The position numbers were made by a program, and so were the translations under genes. Under the pieces are notes generated by a model. It did not search any database, had not been told where the DNA came from, and saw only the letters and a list, made by a program, of their open reading frames with translations. A DNA stretch of 64,000 bases from Bacillota bacterium. GTDB lineage: Bacteria; Bacillota; Clostridia; Lachnospirales; Anaerotignaceae. Below are positions 54,013 to 62,725 of the stretch, one piece after another. Numbering within the stretch: the stretch's first letter is position 1; every line of letters begins with the position of its first letter. Where the stretch lies: contig JAHZDZ010000008.1 of the NCBI GenBank assembly GCA_019422105.1, positions 67,831 through 131,830 of the forward strand, written 5' to 3'.

Positions 54013-54638
54013 AAGGTGATGTAAATATCTTTGTCAAAGTCATAATATTCTATCTCATTGCCGATTTCCCTTGTTAAATCATTTTTGCTTAGAACAAGAC
54101 ATGATTCATAAATGTGTTCTCTGCCAAGGATATTGCATTTTAAATCACATTGATACATTCTATATTTTCTCCATTCTAAATATATGTTTGTATAAATGTT
54201 GTTGTTCCTTATACATAGAAAGGCCAGTATTGAAAAATATATGAGGAATAAAACAATGTCACGCGGCGCTGAAAAATCGAAAGCTATCATTGGTAAAATA
54301 TAGGCCAGTAAAAACTCTGATGATAATCTTTTTTCTTTCGTGCTTTTTTGGACAACACATCTCGGTTTAGGGATATTTGCTGTTTGCTTTTTAATAAAAT
54401 GATTCATGAAAAAAATGCTGTACAGGACAACTATATTTATTGCGGCTAATACAACTAGCTCGGCAGATATAGTTGTTTTTATTATTGTTTTGACTGATAT
54501 TTCAATAGCAGCCTCGTTCCATAAATGGGTTAGTTTAACAACGATGTTCCATATTTCACAAAAAGATATAGAAATCCAAAGTGGAATGAAAGACGTTATA
54601 AACATACAAAATTTAAATCTTTTATCTATTATACTCAC
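54009..54638 (-). CDS. KwaA-like membrane protein
   Basis: 209 residues with four hydrophobic segments (about 11-33, 62-80, 109-125, 128-146) and a cytoplasmic tail ending in EYYDFDKDIYITF. The segment LSSEFLLAYILPMIAFDFS resembles the KwaA transmembrane region. KwaA senses phage at the membrane in Kiwa. In known systems kwaA lies before kwaB on the same strand. Here they are convergent, sharing four bases, so expression must be separate. Confidence 0.6.
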   Translation of the reverse strand: MSIIDKRFKFCMFITSFIPLWISISFCEIWNIVVKLTHLWNEAAIEISVKTIIKTTISAELVVLAAINIVVLYSIFFMNHFIKKQTANIPKPRCVVQKSTKEKRLSSEFLLAYILPMIAFDFSAPRDIVLFLIYFSILAFLCIRNNNIYTNIYLEWRKYRMYQCDLKCNILGREHIYESCLVLSKNDLTREIGNEIEYYDFDKDIYITF

Positions 54639-54639
54639 A

Positions 54640-55003
54640 TCCTTTCATGGGCTTTAGAGTTTTTTTATTGTTTTGACAAAATATTTGGGTTACATGGTTA
54701 CTTTTTTTCTTAATACCTGCTATAATGTGGCTCTATGGAGAAACTACCATGCTTCATTCTAATGTATGTATTATAACCTCTTATTTATTATTGTCTCAAT
54801 TTAATTTTATTATAAATGTTAATCCAATATTTTACAAGCGAACAAATTCTTAATATCTCATTTAAGAGATATTATTCTGAGGTTGTTGCAAATATGAATC
54901 AACATATTAGAATTTTGTGTTAAGTTATTTCAAAATGGAATGCCTCAAGAATCCAATAAAAAGAAGAGAGGCGAACACTAAAAATTAAGACACAGTAATT
55001 TAT
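54640..55003. other. Non-coding gap between KwaA-like and DUF6338-like genes
   Basis: About 360 AT-rich bases with no convincing gene. The KwaA-like start is at its left edge and the DUF6338 terminator at its right edge. TTGACA at 54673-54678 lacks a well-spaced -10. Confidence 0.5.
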
Positions 55004-55030
55004 AAAAATAAGAGCCATCGGCTCTTTATT
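55004..55030 (-). terminator. Terminator of the DUF6338-like gene
   Basis: On the minus strand AAAGAGCC pairs with GGCTCTT across GATG and is followed by A/T runs. The stem includes the stop region at 55026. Confidence 0.75.
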
Positions 55031-55631
55031 CTTTATAATAGGTAATCTCAATTTTTGTAAATTGTGATGTATTTAGCATTATTATATCTTCCTCTTGTCT
55101 AAACCTATCTATTAAAATTTTTCCGTCTTTGTCCAGATATTGATAATTTGACAATACAACGATAGGCTCTCTATTGTTTTCTTCAACGTATTTAAAAACA
55201 CCATAATAAGAAGTATCATCCGGCATAAATACTCTTATTAAGCAGCTGGGACGTAAAACATCTATCCAAATATTCTTGTTCGTCGTTTTACCCAAATGCA
55301 GGCTTGCTAACCTATTATTAAACTTATTCCCTGTGACCACGTATCCGCCCAATATACCTGCCATCACACCTGATAATATTAAGAGCAGGGGATAGAGGCG
55401 AGAAGATTCATTTATTATAGAATTTGTTACAAAATCAAACAATACTTTTAGTAAAAAACTTGCCGTAACGCTCGTAAAAATCAAATGGTCAATCTTTGCT
55501 GTTTCTCCTTTACTCGAAATCCAGTTAAAAAGCTCAAGGAAAAGATAGCCTGGAATAACATATGTAAGAAATAGTGGTATATTCTCTATAATGTTAAAAA
55601 TTAGATCTATAAAATCACCCTCTATTTTCAT
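55026..55631 (-). CDS. DUF6338-like membrane protein
   Basis: 201 residues. There are three hydrophobic segments (IPLFLTYVIPGYLFLELF, LIFTSVTASFLLKVLFDFV, YPLLLILSGVMAGILGGYVV), then a soluble domain with NIWIDVLRPSCLIRVFMPDD and GVFKYVEEN. This resembles DUF6338 membrane proteins (PGYL-type N-terminus). They have no established role, but such proteins occur in defence regions. It is the last cargo gene before the right inverted repeat. Confidence 0.6.
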   Translation of the reverse strand: MKIEGDFIDLIFNIIENIPLFLTYVIPGYLFLELFNWISSKGETAKIDHLIFTSVTASFLLKVLFDFVTNSIINESSRLYPLLLILSGVMAGILGGYVVTGNKFNNRLASLHLGKTTNKNIWIDVLRPSCLIRVFMPDDTSYYGVFKYVEENNREPIVVLSNYQYLDKDGKILIDRFRQEEDIIMLNTSQFTKIEITYYKE

Positions 55632-56138
55632 TGGAATTATTTGAGTTGTTACTATTATTATTGTTGTTAAATTTTACTGGTTAGACTCTTTCATCTAAAC
55701 GTATTACTGAAATTTACAAAATCGCAATACGCACTATACATTAAAAGCATACCCAATAAGGCAGGGGATACTCTGAGGATCGGTATGTCTCTGAACATCC
55801 ATTCCTATTCAACAGTTTAGTCCCTTTTACGGGGGTATATTGTTTAGATATAAAATCTTAGGAATGTGTGCTGCTGATTTTCACCTTGTTAATAGCACTT
55901 AGGCGTACACTGTGTTTGCACACAGTTTACCATATGCCGAATATTCAATTTTTTCTGCCTTTCGCACATTTACGCATATCGTTGCCGATTTCGATTTAGG
56001 AGAATATTCATAGGTGTCAGTTCCAGCAATTACTCCTCGTTGGTTTATTTTAGAACTCCCAAACGCACAGATTTGTACTATGAACCATTTTATCATTTCC
56101 TTATCTGTGTTAGACCAATTTAAAAATCTAGGCAATTT
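55632..56138 (-). other. Right flank of the insert: unexplained region
   Basis: On the minus strand, after the tape measure stop, there is a frame of 78 codons (56135-55899) with no start signal or known family. About 250 bases without coding sense follow, with several short inverted repeats. One stretch, TTCAGAGACATACCGATCC, resembles the R element of group I introns, but I could not complete a P7 pairing. It could be intron relic, element end or degraded gene. Confidence 0.35.
56125..56137 (-). repeat. 13-bp inverted repeat, right copy
   Basis: AATTGCCTAGATT on the minus strand, an exact inverted copy of 47126-47138. It sits inside a longer symmetrical block, TTAAAAAT (left arm), TGCCTAG (seven bases) and ATTTTTAA (right arm), a form typical of tyrosine recombinase crossover sites. 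Confidence 0.8.
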
Positions 56139-56715
56139 TTAAGCATACCTAACCTCGAAGGCGGTAAGATCTAAGTTCTTGATAAATGCGGTTAGTCCGC
56201 CAATTACTCCTATTGTTCCAAAAAGTCCCAATTTACCCGTAACGGTATCCACAACATTTCCGATTTGTGTTAAACCGTCAACAATGGTTTTCATATCTTC
56301 ACGTTGAAAAAGATTCTGCGCAATTCCAACGCCAGTCTCAGAAAGTCGATTGAGTTTATAGTCAAGGCTGTCCATAATAACGGCCATTTCTGCCTCTGCA
56401 TTTCCTGCGCTGCTAGACATTGTTTCCATTGCTTTTTTGGCAGCCTTGAAGTTATTAATTGCAGCGGCTACATTTTGTCCTTGCCTTTTGCCTGCAATAA
56501 CCTCCAAAAGTCCTGCCTGGTCTTTATCCGAAAGCTGATCATAAATTTCACTTATTTCTTCCAGGAGTTGATATGTTGATTTGTATTCTGTTTTTGCAGC
56601 GTCTGTAAATAAACTTATTCCGCCTGGAGTAGAAGCGGTTTTTGTTAAATCAGCAATCTCACCGGACAGTTGTTCAACATTATTTGTGTATGACTCCGTT
56701 TCTTCGTTGTACATT
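56139..56715 (-). CDS. Tape measure protein, second segment
   Basis: 192 codons from about 56714 to a stop at 56139. The sequence (EETESYTNNVEQLSGEIADL, EYKSTYQLLEEISEIYDQLS, LLEVIAGKRQGQNVAAAINN) is typical of tape measure proteins of Firmicute siphophages. It follows the first segment after the intron-like gap. The last codons (LDLTAFEVRYA) run into the insert and diverge from tape measure sequence. Confidence 0.85.
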
Positions 56716-57052
56716 CTATTACTTTCACCACGACTGGTTACTGACCATAATTTTATGGCGGTTAGTCATTTCTGGCTAACTCTCACGTTTCATATAATTA
56801 AGGGGTATATCGTGAGATTGGACTGTATATTACTCTCGTCTATACAACAGGGAGGATAACTTCAATATATATGTTACCATATATATCCTGCAGTCTCTGA
56901 GGATTTTATGAATTTTCACATAATTAAAGCTCCTGAAAATCCATAATCTTTCCTAAGTCTCTGAGTCCCCACTCCTTTGACTTATATAGTTATCATCTAT
57001 GTTTTAGGCACATAGCATATAATTTTCATTATATGAGGGCATGTGAAGTTTA
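56716..57052 (-). ncRNA. Group I intron-like RNA
   Basis: A 337-base gap between two tape measure segments shows group I features on the minus strand. The R-type element CAGAGACTGCAGG (56887-56899) can pair in P7 with the S-type ATACAGTCC (56820-56828). A perfect hairpin ATATATATG/CATATATAT with loop GTAA lies between them. CATATAAT/ATTATATG with a GAAA loop and CTATGT/ACATAG lie near the 5' end, and TCTCACG/CGTGAGA after S. There is no endonuclease gene. The exact splice sites are unresolved: GGGGT before the gap and ATGT after it fit P1 and P10, but leave a one-base ambiguity. Confidence 0.7.
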
Positions 57053-58959
57053 CCCCTAAGCCTCATTGCAACAGTTTTGAAAGCAGTACCTACAGAATCA
57101 TCGTCACGAGTGATTTCTACGGCTGCCGTTTCAAGTGCAATTGTCTCTTCAAGTGTATTGTTTGCTTCTTTCATTGCTGAGGATGACTTTTTTAACATGT
57201 TTACAATTTCGCCATTAGAAGTCGCAGCGGTATTTCCGATTGCATTCACTTTTGACATAATCCCATCAAGTACATTATCAGGTTCTATATCAAAAGCTTT
57301 CATAATGCTAACTAAGCCATTTGTGGCGGCGTCTGTGTCCATATCAGGGGAAATTGCGGCGAACTGTGAAGAGTATTCAGCCATTTTAGTTGCGGCTTCC
57401 GCTGTGCTGTACCCTAAACGTGACCAGGCGCTGGCCTGTTCAATAATTTCTTTTGTGGTAACGCCCATTTGCTTTGCAGTTACATTGGCAGAAAGATAGA
57501 ACTTATCTAACTGTGATGCTGTCATACTTGTTGTTTTCTTTAAATCAACCAGAGCTGTATCTAATTCTTTAACAGAAATAATAGCCTCTTTTGTTTTTCT
57601 TACCGCTGTCATAATAAGGGAGGTTGCACTTGTCCAATAAGCAAAGGAGGACATACCTTTTTTTATTGTTTGAAAGAAGGAATCTCCCAGCTTGCCCATA
57701 CCCCGCATTTCGGCTTCGACTTTTCTGACAGAAGTAGTAATTTCGTTGCCTTTCGCTTTTGTAACGGTAGCGGCATTTTGCAGTTGTGAAATATATCCGC
57801 TTATCTGATTTTTTGCGCCGCTTGTCATTGCCGTATTGTTCGCTAAAAAGGTCTGTAATTTAGCAATCAATGCCTCCACTGCGTCTCTTGTCATATACAT
57901 ACTGCTTGCAAGAGAATTGGATGCATTTGTATTTTTTAGTGCAGCTTGGAATTTTTGATAGGCTACTCTTTGCTGTTCGAGCGAAGAATTACTGTTCCCC
58001 ATAACCGCATTTAAGTGCCTTTCGGCAGCCTCTAATTCATTTATTCTGTTTTGGACGCTTGTTAATGTTACGCCCAGCCTTTGATATTTCTCAATTTGCT
58101 GCTGTACCTGGCTATTGTAATAACCGCTTCCCATATTATCCTTAATTTGGGGCAGAATATTTGACTTAAAATGGTTAAGGGAATTTAATTCCTGATATGC
58201 CTTATTGGCTTCAGCGGTAACAGCTTGCAAACTCGTTTTATATTTTGTCATATCACCCTTTGATGATACGTTAGCTAATTCTGTCTCAAGCTGTTTTACC
58301 TTATCTGTAAACTCGCCGGTTAGAATACCTTGCTCTCTCCACTTTGATTCCAGCAAGTCCAATTTTGACTGCATTTCTGCAACACTTCCTGAAATCTGCC
58401 CAATTATCTTTACATCATCGGTTTGAACAAGGCTCCCTCTGGTTCTGGAAGGAAATTTTACCTTTGCCAATTCAAATTGTAATTGTTTGATGACACCGTT
58501 AGCATCTGTGACAGTGGCAGAAAGAGATTTTACCTGGCCGTTGGCTTTTTCGACTCCATTTATTGTAATATCAGTGTATCCTTTAGAAGATAAAGTTTTT
58601 TTCATCTGCTCCGACATTTTTTTTACAGAATTATAAATCTTTGATTCATATATTCTTTGCTGTTTGTCCAAATCAGACGGATTCAATATCGCTTCTGCAA
58701 TGGAGCCTTTACTATTTGACTTAATACTTTGCCCAAGCCTTTGTACCTGTCTTTGAATTTTATCAGGTGCAAGGCTGACATCTAATGTGATTTTGCTGGT
58801 GGAAAGGGCACTTTTAATGTCTGCCAGAGCTGATTTATTTAAAACTATATGGCTTATATTTATTGAAAGGTTTTTAAGATTGTTTAATTCAGACTCTATA
58901 TTGCTCTGCGTTTTAGATTTGTCTAAAACGCCTTGCAGCAATATTTTAAAATCCTCCAT
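57053..58959 (-). CDS. Tape measure protein, first segment (N-terminal)
   Basis: 636 codons from ATG 58959 to the gap at 57052. After a coiled-coil N-terminus it reads MTRDAVEALIAKLQTF, then RKTKEAIISVKELDTALVDL, LKKTTSMTASQLDKFYLSA, TEAATKMAEYSSQFAAISPD and TRDDDSVGTAFKTVAMRLRG. These are the conserved core of TP901-type tape measure proteins that set tail length. Without splicing the frame stops 15 codons after RLRG. It directly follows the 59022-59492 gene. Confidence 0.92.
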
Positions 58960-59021
58960 GTTTTTTGACCACTCCTTTCATTTATGGCAATAAAAAAACA
59001 CACGATTAAGTGTGCTTTGGT

Positions 59022-59492
59022 TCATTGTATTGGCAGTCCGGCTTTTATCAAATTTCTTTTTAATAATGCGCCGATTCCTTGCTCTCCGCCCAGCGCCTTG
59101 ATGGTGTCGTTCCAGATATGGACTTTTCCTGCTCTGGTATATCCATGCGCTCCCGATTCGTTATTCCAATAAAGAATATCTTCTCCTGTTGCAGGTATGT
59201 TGGATATTGTGCGGGGTTCTCCATATGTGTCAGGGTACTGGTATTTGAGATATTCTTCGCTGATACCGACTTCGCATGAAACAGTATTGTTGTTTATGGT
59301 AATTTTGGGATGAATAGGGCTGTCTCTTAACATATACTGCCTAATATAAACTTTTGGTTTGTATTCCTCATAATATGCGTCAATATAAAGGTTTAATACC
59401 TTATTGATTTCTTGCTGTGTTAGATCAACTGCTTGTTTTATTTTTGCTTCGATAATGGAGGCAAATTCGTTTATATTTTTTATAGTCGGCAA
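59022..59492 (-). CDS. Tail completion/minor structural protein before the tape measure
   Basis: 156 residues. The N-terminus is helical (INEFASIIEAKIKQAVDLTQQEINK) and the rest beta-rich with ESGAHGYTRAGKVHIWNDTI. Position and size fit HK97 gp10-like or other minor structural proteins, but the usual order would place it earlier. The family is not certain. Confidence 0.5.
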   Translation of the reverse strand: MPTIKNINEFASIIEAKIKQAVDLTQQEINKVLNLYIDAYYEEYKPKVYIRQYMLRDSPIHPKITINNNTVSCEVGISEEYLKYQYPDTYGEPRTISNIPATGEDILYWNNESGAHGYTRAGKVHIWNDTIKALGGEQGIGALLKRNLIKAGLPIQ

Positions 59493-59530
59493 TTGAATAC
59501 CTCCAATTTTATTTACGGGGTTTTCTTTTC

Positions 59531-59803
59531 TTACTTATTGGCACCGATATTTTTAATAATGTCTTTTATCATTGTTTCCTGCGTTTCGGGACTATTCATA
59601 TTTTCCATATATTGAACTATTTTTTTGAAGTCTTCTTTTGTTAAAGAGCCAATGGTTTCCTTTTGCGATTTTATGTAATCATTTACAGTATCTACTATTT
59701 CTTTTATCTCGGTAATTGCTGATGCGGCGTTGATAACGAGTATTTTCTTGGAATCCTTATATAATTTTCTTAATTTAAAATATTCTCTGATCCTTTTTAC
59801 CAT
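59531..59803 (-). CDS. Hypothetical phage protein
   Basis: 90 residues, highly charged and helical (KRIREYFKLRKLYKDSKK at the start, then EIKEIVDTVNDYIKSQKET). Its position before the tape measure suggests a tail assembly chaperone role, but no motif supports it. Confidence 0.5.
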   Translation of the reverse strand: MVKRIREYFKLRKLYKDSKKILVINAASAITEIKEIVDTVNDYIKSQKETIGSLTKEDFKKIVQYMENMNSPETQETMIKDIIKNIGANK

Positions 59804-59817
59804 ATTGATTCATCCTT

Positions 59818-60018
59818 TCATCTGACAAGTTCTAGTTTAGATTGAATACAGTCTATGCAAAGCTCGTCTCCATCGAAATAGAAAAGCTCACCAAAATCAA
59901 CTGTACTTTTACATTTATCGCAGATATATATTTTTACATGACGGTTTGGGCAAAGTTCCTGTTGGCATGGATACGAGGGGGTGGCACAGTTGCAGCAATT
60001 GTTAATAAAACCAACCAT
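59818..60018 (-). CDS. Small zinc-finger protein
   Basis: 66 residues with Cys pairs CCNCATPSYPC, ICDKCKSTVDFG and CIDCIQSK, consistent with one or two small zinc-binding sites. The function is unknown. It lies between the nuclease and tail genes. Confidence 0.55.
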   Translation of the reverse strand: MVGFINNCCNCATPSYPCQQELCPNRHVKIYICDKCKSTVDFGELFYFDGDELCIDCIQSKLELVR

Positions 60019-60036
60019 TTTTATCTCCTTATTTGT

Positions 60037-60519
60037 CTATTTCACAGGTGATTTTGAGAATTTATTGATAACAGCCTGTCCTATTAAGATTGACTCTGCC
60101 ACGTCATCGTTAACATCGATCGCATAGTCCTCTTTGACTTTTTCTATGGCCATTTTTTTTAACTGATCCCGTTTTTGTTTACTTTGCTTTATTCCAGAAA
60201 GCTTTCTCCATTCCGTAGGGCGTATGGTTTCAAAGCAGCAATTATTTTGTATGCACCATCCGTATACTACCCCTTGCAGGCGTGTTAAAAATCTTTGCAC
60301 CTGTGGGTTACGGACAACTACGGTTTCCTCTATGTATACTATGTCGGGAGAATATTTTTTTAAGACGCTTAAAATAGACAGTGACATATTTCTGAATCTT
60401 TGTGTCATGTCAATACTGGTGGGGTAGGAGAGCAGTAGGCTTTCCCGATAGACTCCGTCTATAAACAAGGCTATTCCTGTACTTTTGGTTGAGGAATCAA
60501 TAGCAATTAATTTTGTCAT
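60037..60519 (-). CDS. RuvC-like crossover junction nuclease
   Basis: 160 residues of the RNase H fold. The acidic set appears as Asp8 (LIAIDSSTKSTGIALF), Glu64-Glu65 (VYIEETVVVRNPQ) and an Asp/Glu pair near the end (NDDVAESILIGQAV). Phage RuvC-like enzymes cut four-way junctions in replicating DNA. Its place among tail genes is unusual, since such nucleases are normally in the replication or packaging region. It overlaps the 60516-60872 gene by four bases. Confidence 0.85.
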   Translation of the reverse strand: MTKLIAIDSSTKSTGIALFIDGVYRESLLLSYPTSIDMTQRFRNMSLSILSVLKKYSPDIVYIEETVVVRNPQVQRFLTRLQGVVYGWCIQNNCCFETIRPTEWRKLSGIKQSKQKRDQLKKMAIEKVKEDYAIDVNDDVAESILIGQAVINKFSKSPVK

Positions 60520-60872
60520 TCCTTTGTATATACATCTCCCATTTTAAGCTGGTGATTACGGTACTTGGGGAATAACGGCGCCGTTTCTTTTCGGCTGAAT
60601 ACATAAATCATAATTGGCCTTTCATCTCTGTCGCTTAAGGACACATACATATCAATTGGCTTTACTCCGTTAGACACATAAAGCATAAGCTGGTTTATAT
60701 CATAAATGCGAACAATATCAACCCCATAATCTTTACATGGAAGTTCTCCAAATCTTTTTATATTCAAACTTTTCATCCTTTCTAAATTTCGTAAAAAGAG
60801 GGGACATAGAAATTGCCTTATGGCATATCCATATGTCCCCCTTGAATCAATTTTTAATGGATTGAGGAACAC
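60516..60872 (-). CDS. Hypothetical phage protein
   Basis: 118 residues, mixed charge, with no membrane segment. It reads RRFGE-type basic helices early and FSRKETAPLFPKYRNHQLKM late. It overlaps the nuclease gene by four bases, so the two are probably translated together. No family is recognised. Confidence 0.5.
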   Translation of the reverse strand: MFLNPLKIDSRGTYGYAIRQFLCPLFLRNLERMKSLNIKRFGELPCKDYGVDIVRIYDINQLMLYVSNGVKPIDMYVSLSDRDERPIMIYVFSRKETAPLFPKYRNHQLKMGDVYTKE

Positions 60873-60873
60873 G

Positions 60874-61071
60874 TTATTTTGTTTTTGTGTTGATTGTCTC
60901 TTTTATTTTATATATTCCGTTTTGGAAAGTTAGCTCAATTTCTTTTCCTTTTAACAAAGCAACATTCTCTTCTTTTTTAAAACAGATTTGTGTTTTCTGC
61001 CTGTCAATGTCTACTTCAATACAGTCATAGCCGTAATTGCCGTAAAACGCATCTGCTACTTTAACTTTCAT
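60874..61071 (-). CDS. Hypothetical phage protein (65 aa)
   Basis: 65 residues, beta-rich (VEVDIDRQKTQICFKKEENV). It follows the tail tube gene and is one base from the next start. No family is recognised. Confidence 0.45.
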   Translation of the reverse strand: MKVKVADAFYGNYGYDCIEVDIDRQKTQICFKKEENVALLKGKEIELTFQNGIYKIKETINTKTK

Positions 61072-61090
61072 CCAAATCCTCCAATCAGTT

Positions 61091-61885
61091 TTAATATTTA
61101 ATCATCTGAATCATGTTGTTGGAATTAGATGCTTTTAAAATCTCACACTCAAAGGATGTGGTCATAGGATCGCCCTCCGCAGAGAAGCCAAGGCTAAGAT
61201 TGGATGACCATTTCAAGTTTGGAATGACAACCTGGAACCCTTCATCCTTGCCTGTATCAACGTTTCTTACTACAGTGTCCCCAACCAGCTTGTAAGTGCC
61301 TGAGAATTTATCGCTTGTAATGACAAAAGTTTCCGCTGTATCGCCGCTGTCGTAGGTGTAGTATACAATTACTTTTTTATTGGCCGCTGAAGCTACTGTC
61401 AGCGTTTTTCCTGTTAAAGTAGCGCTTGCCATATCAAGCGGAGTACCACAGTCGTTGTCCGCATCATATACAAGGATATTTGCTGCTGCTTCCTTTGGTG
61501 TATAGGCAAGGTTGATTACACCGGATGCGTTTGCCGTAAGGGGGTATAAATCTCCCTTATCTACAGGGGAAGAGCCGGTTGTATCGTAGTCTGTGTCCTG
61601 CCTCATATGAAGTGTCTGTGCCCCTGTTTTTGTGGCAATACCAGAAATCAATTCCATAGATTTAGGAGAGAGCAGGGCATCCTCAATCGTCATTTTACCT
61701 TCCTTATTAATTTCCCAGGTAATAAGCTTGGGATTTCCTTTTCCGCCTCTCGCATATACCTTTTCACTTGTAAATTCAATGTTGGATGTCTTTAATGTGT
61801 CAAAAAAGATAACCGGCTTATTGGTAGCCATATCATATAATGTTACATTGAGCACTTCTTTTGCTCCGAATTTTCCGTTTGCCAT
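61091..61885 (-). CDS. Major tail (tube) protein
   Basis: 264 residues, beta-rich. It starts MANGKFGAKEVLNVTLYD and has LKTSNIEFTSEKVYARGGKG and NLSLGFSAEGDPMTTSFECE at the end. An Ig-like middle (ANKKVIVYYTYDSGDTAETF) is common in tail tube proteins of Clostridial siphophages. Position between neck and tape measure genes fits. It forms the tail tube. Confidence 0.8.
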   Translation of the reverse strand: MANGKFGAKEVLNVTLYDMATNKPVIFFDTLKTSNIEFTSEKVYARGGKGNPKLITWEINKEGKMTIEDALLSPKSMELISGIATKTGAQTLHMRQDTDYDTTGSSPVDKGDLYPLTANASGVINLAYTPKEAAANILVYDADNDCGTPLDMASATLTGKTLTVASAANKKVIVYYTYDSGDTAETFVITSDKFSGTYKLVGDTVVRNVDTGKDEGFQVVIPNLKWSSNLSLGFSAEGDPMTTSFECEILKASNSNNMIQMIKY

Positions 61886-61935
61886 GTTAAAATTCCTCCT
61901 TAAAATAGGTAATATAACCCGTTTTTAAATGGGTT

Positions 61936-62715
61936 TTAGTCGTTTTGTTTTTGTATTTTGGAAAGCCAATGCTGTATTTTAATATCTGTCCCACCAGCGG
62001 CACATAGGACTTGTATGTTTTCTTGATAGTCTCTCATTATTTTTAAGCGGTTAAATTGATCATTGAATTGATATACATCGTATTTTTCATAAACATCCGC
62101 TAACGGCATTTTTTCAGCTTCTGCAAAGATGCTGATTAAATCAGCCATAGTAATAGAAGATACGTTCTCTCCGTTCATTCTTTTGGCATTTTTCATTTTC
62201 TGCCGTATTTTTCTTCTTTTTTCAAGCAGCTTTTTTGCTGCCTCGTTGTCTGGATTGTCATCAACAATATTATCAACATCGTTTAAACAGTTCCGTTCCT
62301 TTATGATAGCTTGAAATTCATGAAAATTATTTTCTGTGAGATAATCTGTTTCGCCAATTTTAAAACCCATGTGCCTGTCAAACAATACTTTTTGTCTGAA
62401 TACCAATTCTAAAAGGGGAAGAAGGGTGGGATGTATGAGGCTGTCAATATCTGTCTGTGCATTATTTTCGAGCAGATTCATTTCATTTAATACTGTGTAA
62501 TATATCAAAAGAAAAGTGCTGCCTTGAGATTCATCTGACTGATTGAAATATTGGGAAGCCTGTTCGTCCTTCATGCATAATAGCGAAATAATATACTGGA
62601 CTTTGGTAAATCCTAATTTTGCCATATCCATGAGAGTTACTTTGTAAGTGGGAAGTTGTCCCATATATATAGCGGCACCGCTAAGTAAGCTATGCTCTAA
62701 ATCATTTTTATCCAT
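61936..62715 (-). CDS. Phage protein upstream of the tail tube gene
   Basis: 259 residues, helical and acidic with long charged segments (KKLLEKRRKIRQKMKNAKR). In many Clostridial prophages a protein of this type lies beside the tail tube gene. It may be a tail assembly chaperone or a neck component. No decisive motif was found. Confidence 0.5.
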   Translation of the reverse strand: MDKNDLEHSLLSGAAIYMGQLPTYKVTLMDMAKLGFTKVQYIISLLCMKDEQASQYFNQSDESQGSTFLLIYYTVLNEMNLLENNAQTDIDSLIHPTLLPLLELVFRQKVLFDRHMGFKIGETDYLTENNFHEFQAIIKERNCLNDVDNIVDDNPDNEAAKKLLEKRRKIRQKMKNAKRMNGENVSSITMADLISIFAEAEKMPLADVYEKYDVYQFNDQFNRLKIMRDYQENIQVLCAAGGTDIKIQHWLSKIQKQND

Positions 62716-62725
62716 ATGCCAATAC

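Larger units (their letters stand above)
47139..56124. mobile_element. ~9-kb defence cargo insert in the tape measure gene
   Basis: The interval between the two 13-bp inverted repeats contains no phage structural genes. It carries genes on both strands: two zinc-ribbon proteins, a secreted stalk-domain protein, a frameshifted gene, a small acidic protein, DarT/DarG, KwaB- and KwaA-like proteins and a DUF6338-like membrane protein. It is AT-rich compared with the host genes. No transposase, integrase or intron-encoded protein is visible. The true ends may lie a few tens of bases outside the repeats. Confidence 0.75.

Noticed and set aside
55899..56135. Homing endonuclease gene for the insert
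   Set aside because: The 78-codon frame has no LAGLIDADG, GIY-YIG or HNH motif and no start signal.
56716..57052. Group II intron
   Set aside because: There is no GUGYG-type 5' end, no domain V hairpin and no reverse transcriptase. Group I features fit better.
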